Made by a program: the position numbers and the translations under genes. From Alphaproteobacteria bacterium (lineage in GTDB: Bacteria > Pseudomonadota > Alphaproteobacteria > Rhizobiales > Beijerinckiaceae), in contig VGDT01000003.1 of the NCBI GenBank assembly GCA_016869595.1, positions 1 to 64,000 on the forward strand: a stretch of 64,000 nt of DNA, given 5' to 3'. Below the pieces are notes generated by a model. That model made no database searches, was not told the origin of the DNA, and saw nothing but the letters and a program-made list of their open reading frames with translations. Below, in pieces: positions 53,429 to 62,642 of this stretch. The number at the start of each line of letters is the position of its first letter. Positions within the stretch are counted from its first letter, which is position 1.

Positions 53429-54237
53429 CCGCTTCCTCTTCGCCGCGCATTCTTGTGCTGGCCAATCAAAAGGGCGGCGTGGGCAAGACGACCACCGCCA
53501 TTAATCTCGGCACGGCGCTCGCTGCGGTCGGCGAGGAAGTTCTCGTCATCGACCTTGATCCGCAGGGCAATGCCTCGACAGGCCTCGGAATTGATCGTCA
53601 GCACCGGCCGATCTCGACTTATGACGTGCTGCTCGGCGAGTCGAGCCTCGCGGAAGCGATCGTCGCAACGGCGGTGCCGCGTCTCTCGATCGCGCCTTCA
53701 ACTCTCGATCTTCTGGGGGTCGAGCTTGAGATCGCCAATGATAAGGATCGCGCCTTTCGGTTGAAGCGGGCGCTCGCCGAGCTTGCGGTAGAACACGATG
53801 AGGAGCGGCGCTACAGCTACATTCTTATCGACTGCCCGCCGTCGCTGAACTTATTAACAATCAATGCGTTAGCCGGCAGTGACGCCGTCGTGGTACCGCT
53901 GCAATGCGAGTTTTTCGCGCTGGAGGGCCTGTCCCAGCTTCTCTCGACCGTCGATCAGGTCAAGCAAACTCTCAACCAAAAGTTGTCAATCCACGGCGTC
54001 GTTCTGACCATGTATGACCCACGCAACAATCTGGCGAATCAGGTCGCCGCCGATGTGCGCCGCTTCATGGGCGAGAAGGTCTATGACACCATGATACCGC
54101 GAAACGTCAGGGTCTCCGAGGCGCCATCGCATGGCAAGCCGGTGCTGCTCTACGACCTCAAATGCTCCGGCAGTCAGGCCTATTTGAAACTCGCCTCGGA
54201 GGTGATCCAGCGCGAGAAGCGGCTGCGCGCGGCTTAG
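53425..54237 (+). CDS. parA: Chromosome-partitioning ATPase ParA
   Basis: ParA is a Walker-type ATPase that moves ParB-parS complexes after origin duplication. The 270-residue product begins at GTG 53425 and has the deviant Walker A NQKGGVGKTTTAINLGTAL, DLDPQGNASTGLGI, the Walker B ILIDCPPSLNLLTINALAGSDAVVVPLQCEFFALEGL and the C-terminal IPRNVRVSEAPSHGKPVLLYD. GTGA overlap with rsmG indicates coupled translation. parB follows after 24 bp. Confidence 0.96.
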   Translation: MTASSSPRILVLANQKGGVGKTTTAINLGTALAAVGEEVLVIDLDPQGNASTGLGIDRQHRPISTYDVLLGESSLAEAIVATAVPRLSIAPSTLDLLGVELEIANDKDRAFRLKRALAELAVEHDEERRYSYILIDCPPSLNLLTINALAGSDAVVVPLQCEFFALEGLSQLLSTVDQVKQTLNQKLSIHGVVLTMYDPRNNLANQVAADVRRFMGEKVYDTMIPRNVRVSEAPSHGKPVLLYDLKCSGSQAYLKLASEVIQREKRLRAA

Positions 54238-54261
54238 GAAAGAAAAAGGAGCTTCTTGCTA

Positions 54262-55131
54262 ATGGCGGAGGAATCGCGGCGCCGGCTCGGCCGGGGATTG
54301 GCGGCGCTGCTCGGCGACGCCGCCGCGGACGTCGCCACGAGGGAGCGGCCCCGCGGCCCCCGCAAGGCGCCGATCGAGTTTTTGCGGCCGAACCCGCGCA
54401 ATCCGCGTCTTTCCTTTCGCGAGGAAGATCTCGCCGAACTTACCGCCTCCATCCGTCAGAAGGGCGTCATTCAGCCGATCGTCGTTCGCGCCCTCGCCGG
54501 CGTCGCCGACGCTTATGAAATTATCGCCGGCGAGCGGCGCTGGCGCGCCGCGCAGATGGCGGGCCTCTCCGACGTTCCAGTCGTCATCCACGAAGCTGAT
54601 GACAAGGAGGCGCTTGAACTCGCCATCATCGAGAATGTGCAGCGCGCCGATTTGAACGCCATCGAAGAGGCGAAGGGTTACGAACGGCTCGGCGAAGAGT
54701 TCGGCTACTCTCATGGCGAGATCGCCAAGATCATCGGCAAGAGCCGGCCCCATATCGCCAATACGATTCGCCTGCTGAATTTGCCGGAAGAGGCGAAAAA
54801 GCTCGTCGGCGAAGGCGCGATTTCAGCCGGTCACGCCCGCGCGCTTCTTGCCGTTGCTGACCCGGCGGCGGTGGCGCGGCGCATTGTCGAAAAAGGAATG
54901 ACGGTCCGCGACGTCGAACGGCTTGCTCAGGACGAAACCGAAAATGTTCGGCCTGCGAAACGTTCTGCTCGTTCCGCCAAGGACGCCGATACGCGCGCCA
55001 TTGAAAAAACCCTGAGCGACGCGCTCGGGATGCGCGTTGAACTTCGTCCTGACGGAGAAAAAGGCGAGCTGCGTATCCGCTATGGCTCGTTGGAGCAGCT
55101 TGAGTCGATTTGCCGGCTGCTAAGCGGATAA
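54262..55131 (+). CDS. parB: Chromosome-partitioning protein ParB
   Basis: ParB binds parS, spreads as a CTP-dependent clamp and recruits SMC. From ATG 54262 (AAGGAG upstream) the product has 289 residues: an N-terminal ParA-interacting stretch RRRLGRGLAALLGD, the CTP-binding region with IVVRALAGVADAYEIIAGERRWRAAQMAG and ENVQRADLNAIEEAKGYERL, the helix-turn-helix GYSHGEIAKIIGKSRPHIANTIRLLNLPE, and a C-terminal dimer domain. Two parS sites lie 1.1 and 3.3 kb upstream. Confidence 0.96.
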   Translation: MAEESRRRLGRGLAALLGDAAADVATRERPRGPRKAPIEFLRPNPRNPRLSFREEDLAELTASIRQKGVIQPIVVRALAGVADAYEIIAGERRWRAAQMAGLSDVPVVIHEADDKEALELAIIENVQRADLNAIEEAKGYERLGEEFGYSHGEIAKIIGKSRPHIANTIRLLNLPEEAKKLVGEGAISAGHARALLAVADPAAVARRIVEKGMTVRDVERLAQDETENVRPAKRSARSAKDADTRAIEKTLSDALGMRVELRPDGEKGELRIRYGSLEQLESICRLLSG

Positions 55132-55195
55132 ATTTTTTTGCGTCGCACCCGCTGGGTGCGGGGCCAGGCCTTATTATGCGACGCCCAAGTGAATC

Positions 55196-55228
55196 AAAAA
55201 ACCCCCGGCTCGCGCCGGGGGTTTTTTT
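55196..55228. terminator. Bidirectional terminator downstream of parB
   Basis: A-run, perfect 8-bp stem ACCCCCGGC / GCCGGGGGT with a TCGC loop, then a T-run of seven. The A-run makes it work also for minus-strand transcripts from the porin-like gene. Confidence 0.88.
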
Positions 55229-55235
55229 GCGATCT

Positions 55236-55267
55236 GAAACCGGCCCATCATGGGCCGGTTTCTTTTA
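55236..55267. terminator. Second terminator between parB and the outer-membrane fusion gene
   Basis: A 12-bp perfect stem (GAAACCGGCCCA / TGGGCCGGTTTC) with a TCA loop is followed by TTTT. It stands 14 bp from the stop of the convergent minus-strand gene and, with the first hairpin, insulates the two units. Confidence 0.82.
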
Positions 55268-55280
55268 ACTGTGCCTATGG

Positions 55281-56963
55281 TCAGAACAGCGGAGACAGGA
55301 GGCTGCCGCCGAAGCGATAGGTCAGACCCGCCGAGACGACGATCGGATTGATCGGCAGAGACACTTTGACCGGGATGAAGATCGCTCCAACTGCGGGCAC
55401 TGCCGGCGAGAAAGCGACGACGGTGGAGTGAACCGTCGGATGCAGCCCGACATATTTGAAGTCGACGTTTATGCCCCAATGTTCGTTGAGCATATAATCG
55501 ACGCCGACCTGTCCAACCGGGCCCCATGAAGGGGTAACCGTGGCATATTGGAAGGTGCTGAGGACGCCCCCCGTACCAGCAAGCGGAGCGCCAGGGGTGA
55601 AGGGAATCGACCAGGTGTCGTTGTTGACGCGGGTATTCCAGAAGGTGGTGAAGTTAACGCCGACGCCGAGGTAGGGTTGGACGGCGCCGAAATTGGTGAA
55701 GTGATATTGCGCCATGACGGATGGCGGGAACAGCCAGGCGCGAGCGAAGTCGCTAGAGATTGTGCCGGTGCCCTGGATGTGATGCGGCGTAACGCAGCAA
55801 ATCGCCTCGATCGCCCAGTTCTTGGTGAGGTAATAGGCCGCATCAAGCATTGGGATAATTGACTTAGAGGTGTTCGTGCTCGCGCCAGCAATCACGCCGT
55901 TTAGGGTGGTCAGGCCTGTCTGTCTGCCAATGGATCCCAAAAGAGGGTGTCCGGCGCCCGAGTCGAACACCGTGCCATGGCCGGCGAGCGGCATGACGCC
56001 GGCAATCTTCAGGCGAACCTGAAACGGCTGATAGCTATCCACGAAAACCGCCGGCGGGGGCGGTCCTTTGATCGACGGCAGAGCGCCGCCGGCAGTCGAA
56101 GGCGCTATAGCCGCGAAGGGGTCGAAGTGCCAGTTCACGCCCGCGCGAACTGTATGAAAGCGGGTCGGCGAGCTATGGGCCGCGGCAAAGAGAGGTCCTC
56201 CCGTGCCGAAGCCAGGCAAGGCATTGAGCGGAACGGAATTAGCCGTTGTCGTGCCGAGATCGACATAGAGATATTCGGCCTTGAGCGACCATGACGGGAA
56301 TGCCGAGGGCGACCACTCGACGCCGCCGCCCGCCGTCCAGCCGACTTTGGTGTTGTCGTAATAGCCGTGTCCGATGGCGCTTATTCCAGCAGTAGCGAGG
56401 AAGTTGTCGGCGAACCCGACGTTGTTGATGACCTGGCCATAGGCGAAACCGCCGGTGCCGTAGGCCATCAGATTGGGCATGGAAGGCAGGGTGAGGCCGA
56501 CTCGGCCGCGCACCGTGCCGAACCAATCGACGTTCTTCGTCGAATTCATGGTCAGTATGTGGGGCCCTGCGCCGTCAACGATGCCAACCGCGGTGTTGCT
56601 GTGGGACACCGCGTCAGTGGCCTGAATGTCCGCCTCGACGCCCAGGACGAGCCACGGGTTGAACTGATAGTTGTAACCGAGCTGTCCGCCGCCGGCGACG
56701 CCATGCAGATTCTGGTCGACGCTCCAGGCCGAGCCAAACGGCGCCGCCGCCAGACCGGCCGCGCTAAGATAGCCGAGGCCGCCTGTTTCCCGAGTGCTGT
56801 CGCCGAAGGCATAACCGATGTTCACGCCGCCGTAGAGGCCGGTCCAGGTGAATACGGGCGGCGCAGGCGGCGGAGCTTTATAAACGGGCAGATCAGCGGC
56901 AAACGCGGCGCCGGCGCTCCCGACCATAAGAGCGGCCAACGTGCTGCGGACAAAATTCTTCAT
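55281..56963 (-). CDS. Tandem outer-membrane beta-barrel fusion (Omp25-like + OmpW-like)
   Basis: This 560-residue protein contains two barrel domains. After the signal peptide (MKNFVRSTLAALMVGSAGAAFA), residues about 23-285 form an Omp25-like barrel (VYKAPPPAPPVFTWTGLYGGVNIGYAFG to RFHTVRAGVNWHFDPF). A Pro-rich linker (SIKGPPPPAV) leads to residues about 312-560, which look like OmpW (FQVRLKIAGVMPLAG, YYLTKNWAIEAICCVTPHHI, PYLGVGVNFTTFW, DYMLNEHWGINVDFKYVGL, VVSAGLTYRFGGSLLSPLF) and end in the aromatic residue used by the BAM machinery. Each domain alone would be a full porin-like protein. The frame is uninterrupted. The start at 56963 is chosen for its signal peptide. Confidence 0.82.
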   Translation of the reverse strand: MKNFVRSTLAALMVGSAGAAFAADLPVYKAPPPAPPVFTWTGLYGGVNIGYAFGDSTRETGGLGYLSAAGLAAAPFGSAWSVDQNLHGVAGGGQLGYNYQFNPWLVLGVEADIQATDAVSHSNTAVGIVDGAGPHILTMNSTKNVDWFGTVRGRVGLTLPSMPNLMAYGTGGFAYGQVINNVGFADNFLATAGISAIGHGYYDNTKVGWTAGGGVEWSPSAFPSWSLKAEYLYVDLGTTTANSVPLNALPGFGTGGPLFAAAHSSPTRFHTVRAGVNWHFDPFAAIAPSTAGGALPSIKGPPPPAVFVDSYQPFQVRLKIAGVMPLAGHGTVFDSGAGHPLLGSIGRQTGLTTLNGVIAGASTNTSKSIIPMLDAAYYLTKNWAIEAICCVTPHHIQGTGTISSDFARAWLFPPSVMAQYHFTNFGAVQPYLGVGVNFTTFWNTRVNNDTWSIPFTPGAPLAGTGGVLSTFQYATVTPSWGPVGQVGVDYMLNEHWGINVDFKYVGLHPTVHSTVVAFSPAVPAVGAIFIPVKVSLPINPIVVSAGLTYRFGGSLLSPLF

Positions 56964-57303
56964 CGGAACCCCCGGATTAAATTCTGCGATGACGGTCGAC
57001 GACAAAAGCGCCGAAGTCACTGTCACGTTGCTCTAAAATTTTGGTAATGCAACCGCATCTGATGCAAAATTAGGCTGTGAGCTGCTCATTCTTGGCGGCT
57101 GTGGCTGTGCGGCAACAATCCTTGTAATCCATGTGAGATAGCTGGCGCCGCTTTGCTGCAGTCGCTGCCATGGACAGGACCGTAAGTTTGACTTTAGGCA
57201 GCCTCACGGCTTGCCGCGTCAGACGCTGCGCAGTAATCCTTTCGCCGCCGCAGCGCGGCGAAAAATAGAGAACCGCGCAGAGATTCCACCAATGCGAGGA
57301 TAA
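56964..57303. other. Divergent intergenic region between the barrel-fusion gene and purL
   Basis: About 340 bp containing promoters for both genes. The part around 57020-57150 is AT-richer than the flanks. A minus-strand open frame (57070-57351) has no family likeness and overlaps the purL start, so I do not call it. No riboswitch or repeat was recognised. Confidence 0.45.
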
Positions 57304-59547
57304 GTGAGCGCGACTGAACCCGCCGTCACGCCGGAGCTCGCCGCCGCTCACGGCCTCAAGCCTGATGAATACGCACGCATCCTAAAGCTCATCGGCCGCA
57401 CGCCGAGCTTCACCGAGCTCGGCATTTTCTCGGCCATGTGGAACGAGCACTGTTCCTACAAATCGTCGCGCATTCATTTGCGCAAGCTCCCGACCAAGGC
57501 GTCCTGGGTGATTCGCGGTCCGGGCGAAAACGCCGGCGTGATCGATATCGGCGACGGCGACGCCTGCGTTTTCAAAATGGAGAGCCACAACCACCCGTCC
57601 TTCATCGAGCCCTATCAAGGCGCGGCCACGGGCGTCGGCGGCATTCTTCGCGACGTGTTCACAATGGGCGCGCGGCCGATTGCATGCCTAAACCTTCTGC
57701 GCTTCGGCTGCCCCGCGCATCCCAAGACCAGGCGGCTGGTCGCGGGGGTCGTCGCCGGAATTGGCGGCTATGGCAATAGCTTCGGCGTGCCGACAGTCGG
57801 GGGTTCAACGGAATTCGACGCTTCCTATGACGGCAATATTCTCGTCAACGCGATGGCGGTCGGGCTGGCGCGCACCGACTCGATCTTCTACTCGGCCGCT
57901 GCGGGCGTCGGAAATCCGATCGTCTATCTCGGCTCCAAGACCGGGCGCGACGGCATTCACGGCGCCACCATGGCATCCGCCTCTTTCGAGGAGGACGCAG
58001 AGGAAAAACGCCCCACAGTTCAGGTGGGCGATCCTTTTTCGGAGAAGCTGCTGTTGGAGGCTTGCCTGGAGCTTATGGCGTCTGGCGCGGTCATCGCCAT
58101 TCAGGACATGGGCGCCGCCGGCCTCACCTCTTCCGCGGTGGAGATGGGCGCCAAGGGCAATCTCGGCATTGAGCTGGACCTCGACGCGGTGCCTTGCCGC
58201 GAGGAGGGCATGACCGCCTATGAGATGATGCTCTCCGAAAGCCAGGAGCGCATGCTCATGGTCTTAAAGCCCGAACTCGAAGAGCAGGCCGAGGCGATCT
58301 TCCGGAAGTGGGGGCTCGATTTCGCGATCGTCGGCAAAACAACCGACACGCTTCGCTTCGTCGTCAAGCATAAGGGCGAGGTAAGGGCCGATCTGCCGAT
58401 CAAGGAATTGGGCGACGAGGCGCCGGTCTATGATCGGCCTTGGACGCCGACGTCAAAACAGCCGGCGGTCGACGCCGCCGCGATCAAAGCGCCCTTCTCG
58501 AACCGCGATGCGCTGCTCAAACTCCTGGCGACGCCAAATCTCTGCTCCAAACGCTGGGTTTGGGAGCAATATGATCACCTCATTCTCGGCAATAGCGTGC
58601 GCCCCCCCGGCGGCGACGCCGCGGTCGTCCGGGTGAAGGCGGGGCCCAAAGGGTTGGCGCTCACGACCGACGTTACCGCGCGCTATTGCGCGGCTGACCC
58701 TTATGAGGGCGGCAAGCAGGCGGTTGCGGAAAGCTGGCGCAACATCACCGTGCGCGGCGCGACGCCGCTGGCGCTCACGGACAATCTGAATTTCGGCAAT
58801 CCTGAGCGGCCCGAATATATGGGCCAGTTCGTCGGCTGCCTGCAGGGCATCGGCGAGGCGGCGCGCGCCCTCGATTTCCCCATCGTTTCAGGCAATGTGT
58901 CGCTCTACAACGAGACGCAGGGCGCTGGCATTCTGCCGACTCCGGCGATCGGCGGCGTTGGCGTCATCGCGGACGTCGCCAAGGCGGCGCAAACAGGCTT
59001 CGCGCGAAAGGGCGATACGATCCTGCAGATCGGCGAGACAAAGGGCTGGCTCGGCCAGTCGGCCTATGCGCATGATCTTTGTGGACGCGCCGACGGCGCG
59101 CCGCCGCCCGTCGATCTCGCCACCGAGCGCAGGAACGGCGATTTCATTAGGCGATTGATCCTTTCTGGGCGCGTCAGCGCGGCGCATGATATTTCGGACG
59201 GCGGCCTCGCCGTCGCGCTCGCCGAAATGGCGTTGGCGGGCGACATGGGAGCCGAAATCACGCATCTTCCCGAGGGCCTTCGACATGCGGCGCTCTTTGG
59301 GGAAGATCAGGCGCGCTATCTTGTGACGGTCGCGCAGGGCGACGCCGCTGCCGTTGCAAAGGAGTGCGCGGAGGCCGGCGTGCCCGTCCAGGCAGTTGGG
59401 CGCGTCGGGGGCGACGCCTTGATCCTTCCTGGAGAGGCGCCGATATTGCTGACCGAGCTGCGCAAGGGGCACGAGAGCCCGCTGCCGGCCTTCATGGGCG
59501 GCGACGATAATGCGTTTTCGGGCGCTTTCCCGACAGAGGTGTCATAA
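57304..59547 (+). CDS. purL: Phosphoribosylformylglycinamidine synthase subunit PurL
   Basis: This is the large subunit of the PurS/PurQ/PurL enzyme of purine synthesis, forming FGAM from FGAR. At 747 residues it is of the small PurL type. It shows [21 protein letters not shown], the ATP/Mg segment [48 protein letters not shown] and [18 protein letters not shown], and a second synthase half with [26 protein letters not shown]. The start is GTG 57304. purQ and purS are not in the window. bolA follows after one base. Confidence 0.96.
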   Translation: MSATEPAVTPELAAAHGLKPDEYARILKLIGRTPSFTELGIFSAMWNEHCSYKSSRIHLRKLPTKASWVIRGPGENAGVIDIGDGDACVFKMESHNHPSFIEPYQGAATGVGGILRDVFTMGARPIACLNLLRFGCPAHPKTRRLVAGVVAGIGGYGNSFGVPTVGGSTEFDASYDGNILVNAMAVGLARTDSIFYSAAAGVGNPIVYLGSKTGRDGIHGATMASASFEEDAEEKRPTVQVGDPFSEKLLLEACLELMASGAVIAIQDMGAAGLTSSAVEMGAKGNLGIELDLDAVPCREEGMTAYEMMLSESQERMLMVLKPELEEQAEAIFRKWGLDFAIVGKTTDTLRFVVKHKGEVRADLPIKELGDEAPVYDRPWTPTSKQPAVDAAAIKAPFSNRDALLKLLATPNLCSKRWVWEQYDHLILGNSVRPPGGDAAVVRVKAGPKGLALTTDVTARYCAADPYEGGKQAVAESWRNITVRGATPLALTDNLNFGNPERPEYMGQFVGCLQGIGEAARALDFPIVSGNVSLYNETQGAGILPTPAIGGVGVIADVAKAAQTGFARKGDTILQIGETKGWLGQSAYAHDLCGRADGAPPPVDLATERRNGDFIRRLILSGRVSAAHDISDGGLAVALAEMALAGDMGAEITHLPEGLRHAALFGEDQARYLVTVAQGDAAAVAKECAEAGVPVQAVGRVGGDALILPGEAPILLTELRKGHESPLPAFMGGDDNAFSGAFPTEVS

Positions 59548-59548
59548 A

Positions 59549-59779
59549 ATGCCCATGCCAGCCGTTGAAATTGAGCGTCTTATCAAGGCCGCCATTCCCG
59601 ACGCGCAGGTGGAGCTCACCGCGCTCGTCAATGATGACGACCATTGGGCGGCGACGGTCGTCTCCGAGCGCTTTCGCGGCCTTACCCGTGTCAAGCAGCA
59701 CCAGATGGTCAACGCTGCTTTCGGCGACCGATTGGGCGGTGAGTTGCACGCATTGCAGCTGACGACGCGTGCGCCTTAG
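59549..59779 (+). CDS. bolA: BolA-family protein
   Basis: This 76-residue BolA protein binds the CGFS glutaredoxin to hold a [2Fe-2S] cluster in iron regulation. It shows EIERLIKAAIPDAQVELTALVNDDDHWAATVVSERFRGLTRVKQHQMVNAAFGDRLGGELHALQLTT, with the conserved His and the RVKQHQMVNAA helix. The start at 59549 (MPMPAVEIE) follows the purL stop. The grxD gene follows 42 bp later, and the adjacency bolA-grxD is a strong functional link. Confidence 0.94.
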   Translation: MPMPAVEIERLIKAAIPDAQVELTALVNDDDHWAATVVSERFRGLTRVKQHQMVNAAFGDRLGGELHALQLTTRAP

Positions 59780-59821
59780 TTTTTTCCTCGACCGGCGCCT
59801 TGAACGCCGCAACAAAGGCAA

Positions 59822-60172
59822 ATGAAAATGTCCGACGACGCCAACGCCCGCATCAAGAATGAAATTGAATCCTCCGACGTCGTGCTCTTCATGAAGGGCA
59901 CGCCGCAGGCGCCGCAATGCGGCTTCTCCATGCAGGTGGTGCAAATCCTCAACCACCTCGGCGTGCCTTACAAGGCGATCAACGTGCTCGCCGACGGCGT
60001 CATACGCGAAGGCATCAAAGCCTATTCCAATTGGCCGACGATCCCGCAGCTTTACGTGAAGAATGAATTCATTGGCGGCTGCGACATCACGAAGGAAATG
60101 TTCCAGAGCGGCGAGCTTGTCGCTTTGTTGGACAAGGAAGGCGTGCCCCATGCGCAGATCGGAAAGGCTTAA
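59822..60172 (+). CDS. grxD: Monothiol CGFS glutaredoxin (Grx4)
   Basis: This glutaredoxin of 116 residues carries Fe-S clusters rather than reducing disulfides. The active site is PQCGFS (C33), with WPTIPQLYVKNEFIGGCDITKEMFQSGEL giving the glutathione-binding TIPQLY and GGCD motifs. Two ATGs are in frame (59822 and 59828), with an AAAGG ribosome site before the first. It ends the purL-bolA-grxD run, followed by a strong terminator at 60202. Confidence 0.96.
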   Translation: MKMSDDANARIKNEIESSDVVLFMKGTPQAPQCGFSMQVVQILNHLGVPYKAINVLADGVIREGIKAYSNWPTIPQLYVKNEFIGGCDITKEMFQSGELVALLDKEGVPHAQIGKA

Positions 60173-60201
60173 GCCTTTCCGTCGACAGGTTACACGATTG
60201 C

Positions 60202-60237
60202 TGCGCGTCGCTTTAAAATGAGCGACGCGCATTTTTT
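60202..60237 (+). terminator. Rho-independent terminator after grxD
   Basis: A perfect 11-bp stem (TGCGCGTCGCT / AGCGACGCGCA) with an 8-base loop is followed by TTTTTT, 30 bp past the grxD stop. Confidence 0.9.
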
Positions 60238-60311
60238 ATGGATTTGATCGTTCTGCAAGCGCATATGCAGCGTCGAGGAACATTCCCAAGCGCGGTTCAG
60301 AAAGTGGCGCC

Positions 60312-61304
60312 ATGGCCCCGCCCATCGCTCTGACACAAGGCGACCCTTCAGGGATTGGGCCGGAACTCGCGCTCATGGCCTATGTCGCGCATCACTCATG
60401 CGATCTGCCGCCCTTCTTCCTGCTCAGCGATCCCGCGTTTATCGCACGCACTGCGGCCAATCTCGCGCTCGAGATTCAGATAGAGACTACGACGGCGGCG
60501 CACGCGGGCGACATATTCTCCCGCGCGCTGCCTGTCGTGGATACAGGCTCTAATGTCGTTGGCGTTCCCGGCAGTCCCGATCCTGCCGACGCCCCTTCAA
60601 CGCTGAGCTCGATCGAGCGCGCGGTCGAATGCGTCGCCAAGGGCGAAGCGCGCGCCGTCGTCACTAATCCGATCGCAAAATCGATTCTGTATAAGGCCGG
60701 CTTCAAGCATCCTGGACACACTGAATTTTTGGCCGAGCTCGCGCATCGCCATTATGGCGGCGACTATGGCGCGGTGATGATGTTGTGGTCGCAAGAACTC
60801 GCGGTCGTTCCGCTTACCATTCACATTCCGCTCGGTGATGTCGCCAAACAACTGACGCGCGAATTAATCATTGAGACAGGCGAGATCGTCGCGCATGATC
60901 TCGCCGCACGCTTTCACATTGCCAAGCCGCGCCTCGCCTTCGCAGGACTCAATCCTCATGCGGGCGAAGACGGCGCCATCGGTCGTGAGGAGATCGACGT
61001 CATCGCGCCGGCGATCATGGAATTACGGGCGCGTGGCGTCATTGCGTCTGGACCTTTTCCCGCCGATACGATGTTCCACAAAGCCGCTCGCGCAAAATAC
61101 GACGTGGCGCTATGTCCGACGCATGATCAGGCGCTGATCCCGATCAAGACGCTTGCTTTCGAGCGCGGGGTCAATGTCACGCTCGGTCTTCCCTTCGTGC
61201 GCACGTCGCCTGACCATGGCACAGCGTTTGATATCGCCGGCAAAGGCGTCGCCGATCCGACGAGTCTGATCGAAGCGATCAAACTTGCAGGACGCACGAC
61301 GTAA
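60312..61304 (+). CDS. pdxA: 4-hydroxythreonine-4-phosphate dehydrogenase PdxA
   Basis: PdxA oxidises 4-phosphohydroxythreonine in pyridoxal-phosphate synthesis. The 330-residue protein has ALTQGDPSGIGPELAL, VVTNPIAKSILYKAGFKHPGHTEFLAELA (metal His136), LAFAGLNPHAGEDGAIGREE (second His), DTMFHKAARAKYDVALCPTHDQALIPIKTLAFERGVNVTLGLPFVRTSPDHGTAFDIAG. The rsmA GTG follows directly at its stop. The usual upstream surA gene is not present. Confidence 0.95.
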   Translation: MAPPIALTQGDPSGIGPELALMAYVAHHSCDLPPFFLLSDPAFIARTAANLALEIQIETTTAAHAGDIFSRALPVVDTGSNVVGVPGSPDPADAPSTLSSIERAVECVAKGEARAVVTNPIAKSILYKAGFKHPGHTEFLAELAHRHYGGDYGAVMMLWSQELAVVPLTIHIPLGDVAKQLTRELIIETGEIVAHDLAARFHIAKPRLAFAGLNPHAGEDGAIGREEIDVIAPAIMELRARGVIASGPFPADTMFHKAARAKYDVALCPTHDQALIPIKTLAFERGVNVTLGLPFVRTSPDHGTAFDIAGKGVADPTSLIEAIKLAGRTT

Positions 61305-62258
61305 GTGAGCGACTCGCTGCCGCCTCTGCGAGACGTCGTCGCCCGCTACGGACTCGACGCAAAGAAATCGCTCGGACAGAATTTTCTGTTCGATCTCAAT
61401 CTCACTGCACGCATTGCTCGCGCTGCAGGGCCGTTCGATAACACGATCGTGGTTGAAATCGGTCCCGGGCCTGGGGGATTGACGCGCGCCCTGCTCGAGC
61501 AAGGCGCGCGCGTCATCGCGGTCGAACGCGATTCTCGTTGTCTAGCGGCGCTCGAAGAGATTGCGGCGCATTATCCCGGCAGGCTGACGATCGTCGAAGG
61601 CGACGCGCTAGAGATGGATGTTGCCGCGATCGTGCGGACTCACGCGCCTGTCATTCCCGACGCTCGTGAAACGAGCGATCGGGAATCCAGCGCCTCAGCG
61701 ATGAGACCCGACATGGATTCCCGATCAGACCTTCGGTCTGTCGGGAATGACAGGTGTGGCGTCGCTCGTATCTGCGCCAATCTTCCTTACAACGTCGCCA
61801 CAGCGCTGCTGACGAAATGGATCGAGGCGGAGCCCTGGCCCTCGGTCTTCGATCGCTATGTGTTGATGTTTCAAAAAGAGGTCGCGCAGCGGATCGTCGC
61901 GACGCCAAAGGAGCGCGCCGATTATGGTCGGCTCGCGGTGCTTTGCGGCTGGCGAACGAAGGCGCGCATTCTTTTCGACGTGTCGCCGGCAGCTTTTACG
62001 CCGCCGCCGAAAGTGACCTCTTCCGTCGTCGAGCTTACGCCCAATCCCAATCCGCTTGAATGCGATCCCCGCGCCTTGTCGCGCGTCACGCAGGCCGCCT
62101 TCGGACAACGCCGCAAAATGTTGCGGCAGAGTTTGAAGTCGCTCGGCGTCGACGCTTCAGCGCTCCTTGCAGCGGCTGGAATAGAGGAGACGAAGCGCGC
62201 GGAAGAAATCGACGTCGCCGGTTTTGTCGCGCTCGCCAACGCGCTTTCAGCTCAATGA
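61305..62258 (+). CDS. rsmA: 16S rRNA dimethyladenosine transferase RsmA (KsgA), with a repeat-derived insertion
   Basis: RsmA dimethylates A1518 and A1519 of 16S rRNA. The product has 317 residues, longer than usual. It shows [22 protein letters not shown], the SAM motif [18 protein letters not shown] (51-68), and the catalytic NLPYNVA (159-165). Between [12 protein letters not shown] and ICANLPYN, residues 115-150 ([13 protein letters not shown]...RSVGNDR) are extra. They are the translation of a 108-bp palindromic repeat. The C-terminal helices ([16 protein letters not shown]) are intact, so activity is likely. Start is GTG 61305, directly after the pdxA stop. Confidence 0.96.
   Translation: MSDSLPPLRDVVARYGLDAKKSLGQNFLFDLNLTARIARAAGPFDNTIVVEIGPGPGGLTRALLEQGARVIAVERDSRCLAALEEIAAHYPGRLTIVEGDALEMDVAAIVRTHAPVIPDARETSDRESSASAMRPDMDSRSDLRSVGNDRCGVARICANLPYNVATALLTKWIEAEPWPSVFDRYVLMFQKEVAQRIVATPKERADYGRLAVLCGWRTKARILFDVSPAAFTPPPKVTSSVVELTPNPNPLECDPRALSRVTQAAFGQRRKMLRQSLKSLGVDASALLAAAGIEETKRAEEIDVAGFVALANALSAQ
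61647..61754. repeat. Palindromic repeat (family D) inserted in frame inside rsmA
   Basis: This 108-bp element is bounded by perfect 14-bp inverted ends CCTGTCATTCCCGA and TCGGGAATGACAGG. Inside, GATCGGGAATCCAG and ATGGATTCCCGATC close two sub-hairpins (ACGCTCG/CGAGCG; GACC/GGTC). Its length is exactly 36 codons, so the rsmA frame is kept. A sister copy lies between dnaQ and coaE at 42291-42400. Confidence 0.88.
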
Positions 62259-62611
62259 CGTTTGCGCAAATAATCGCGCAGCACGACCGCGTTGTTCATG
62301 GCCTCATCATGCGCCGCGTAAAGCAGCGTGACGTGATATTTACGAGCAAGAACGCGGATCGCGTCGATTTGCTGCTGCGACTCGGGCGCGGCAAGTTCGG
62401 CGCGATAGCGCTTCTCAAATTCTTTCTAACGCTCGGGCTTATGGCCGAACCAGCGCCGCAGCGCATCGCTCGGCGCGACATCTTTCGCCCAAAGATCGAT
62501 GTGCGCATTGTTTTTGCTTAGGCCGCGGGGCCAAAGACGATCGACGAGAACGCGCGTTCCATCTTCCGCCTTCGCGGACTCATAAACGCGTTTGAGAGCG
62601 ATAGCCGCCAT
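62252..62611 (-). pseudogene. DUF488-family gene interrupted by one in-frame TAG
   Basis: The minus-strand frame from ATG 62611 reads [20 protein letters not shown], then [13 protein letters not shown]...[18 protein letters not shown]. It meets TAG at 62426-62428 and then continues without shift as KEFEKRYRAELAAPE...RKYHVTLLYAAHDEAMNNAVVLRDYL to a TGA at 62252. Together these are a complete DUF488 (YeaO-like) protein of about 118 residues. The TAG stands exactly where relatives have Trp (PERWxEF), so one G-to-A change (TGG to TAG) explains it. Everything else is undamaged, so the event is recent or a sequencing error. The 3' end overlaps rsmA by 7 bp. Confidence 0.8.
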
Positions 62612-62642
62612 GTGGAGAACATAGCGCGCTAAATGCGAAGAA

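Noticed and set aside
57070..57351. 93-codon minus-strand frame before purL
   Set aside because: It overlaps the purL start, lacks a ribosome site and any family likeness, and has mixed composition.
62252..62611. TAG decoded as an amino acid (pyrrolysine or programmed read-through)
   Set aside because: No pylTS genes or read-through context are visible, and a one-base change from the expected Trp codon explains the stop.
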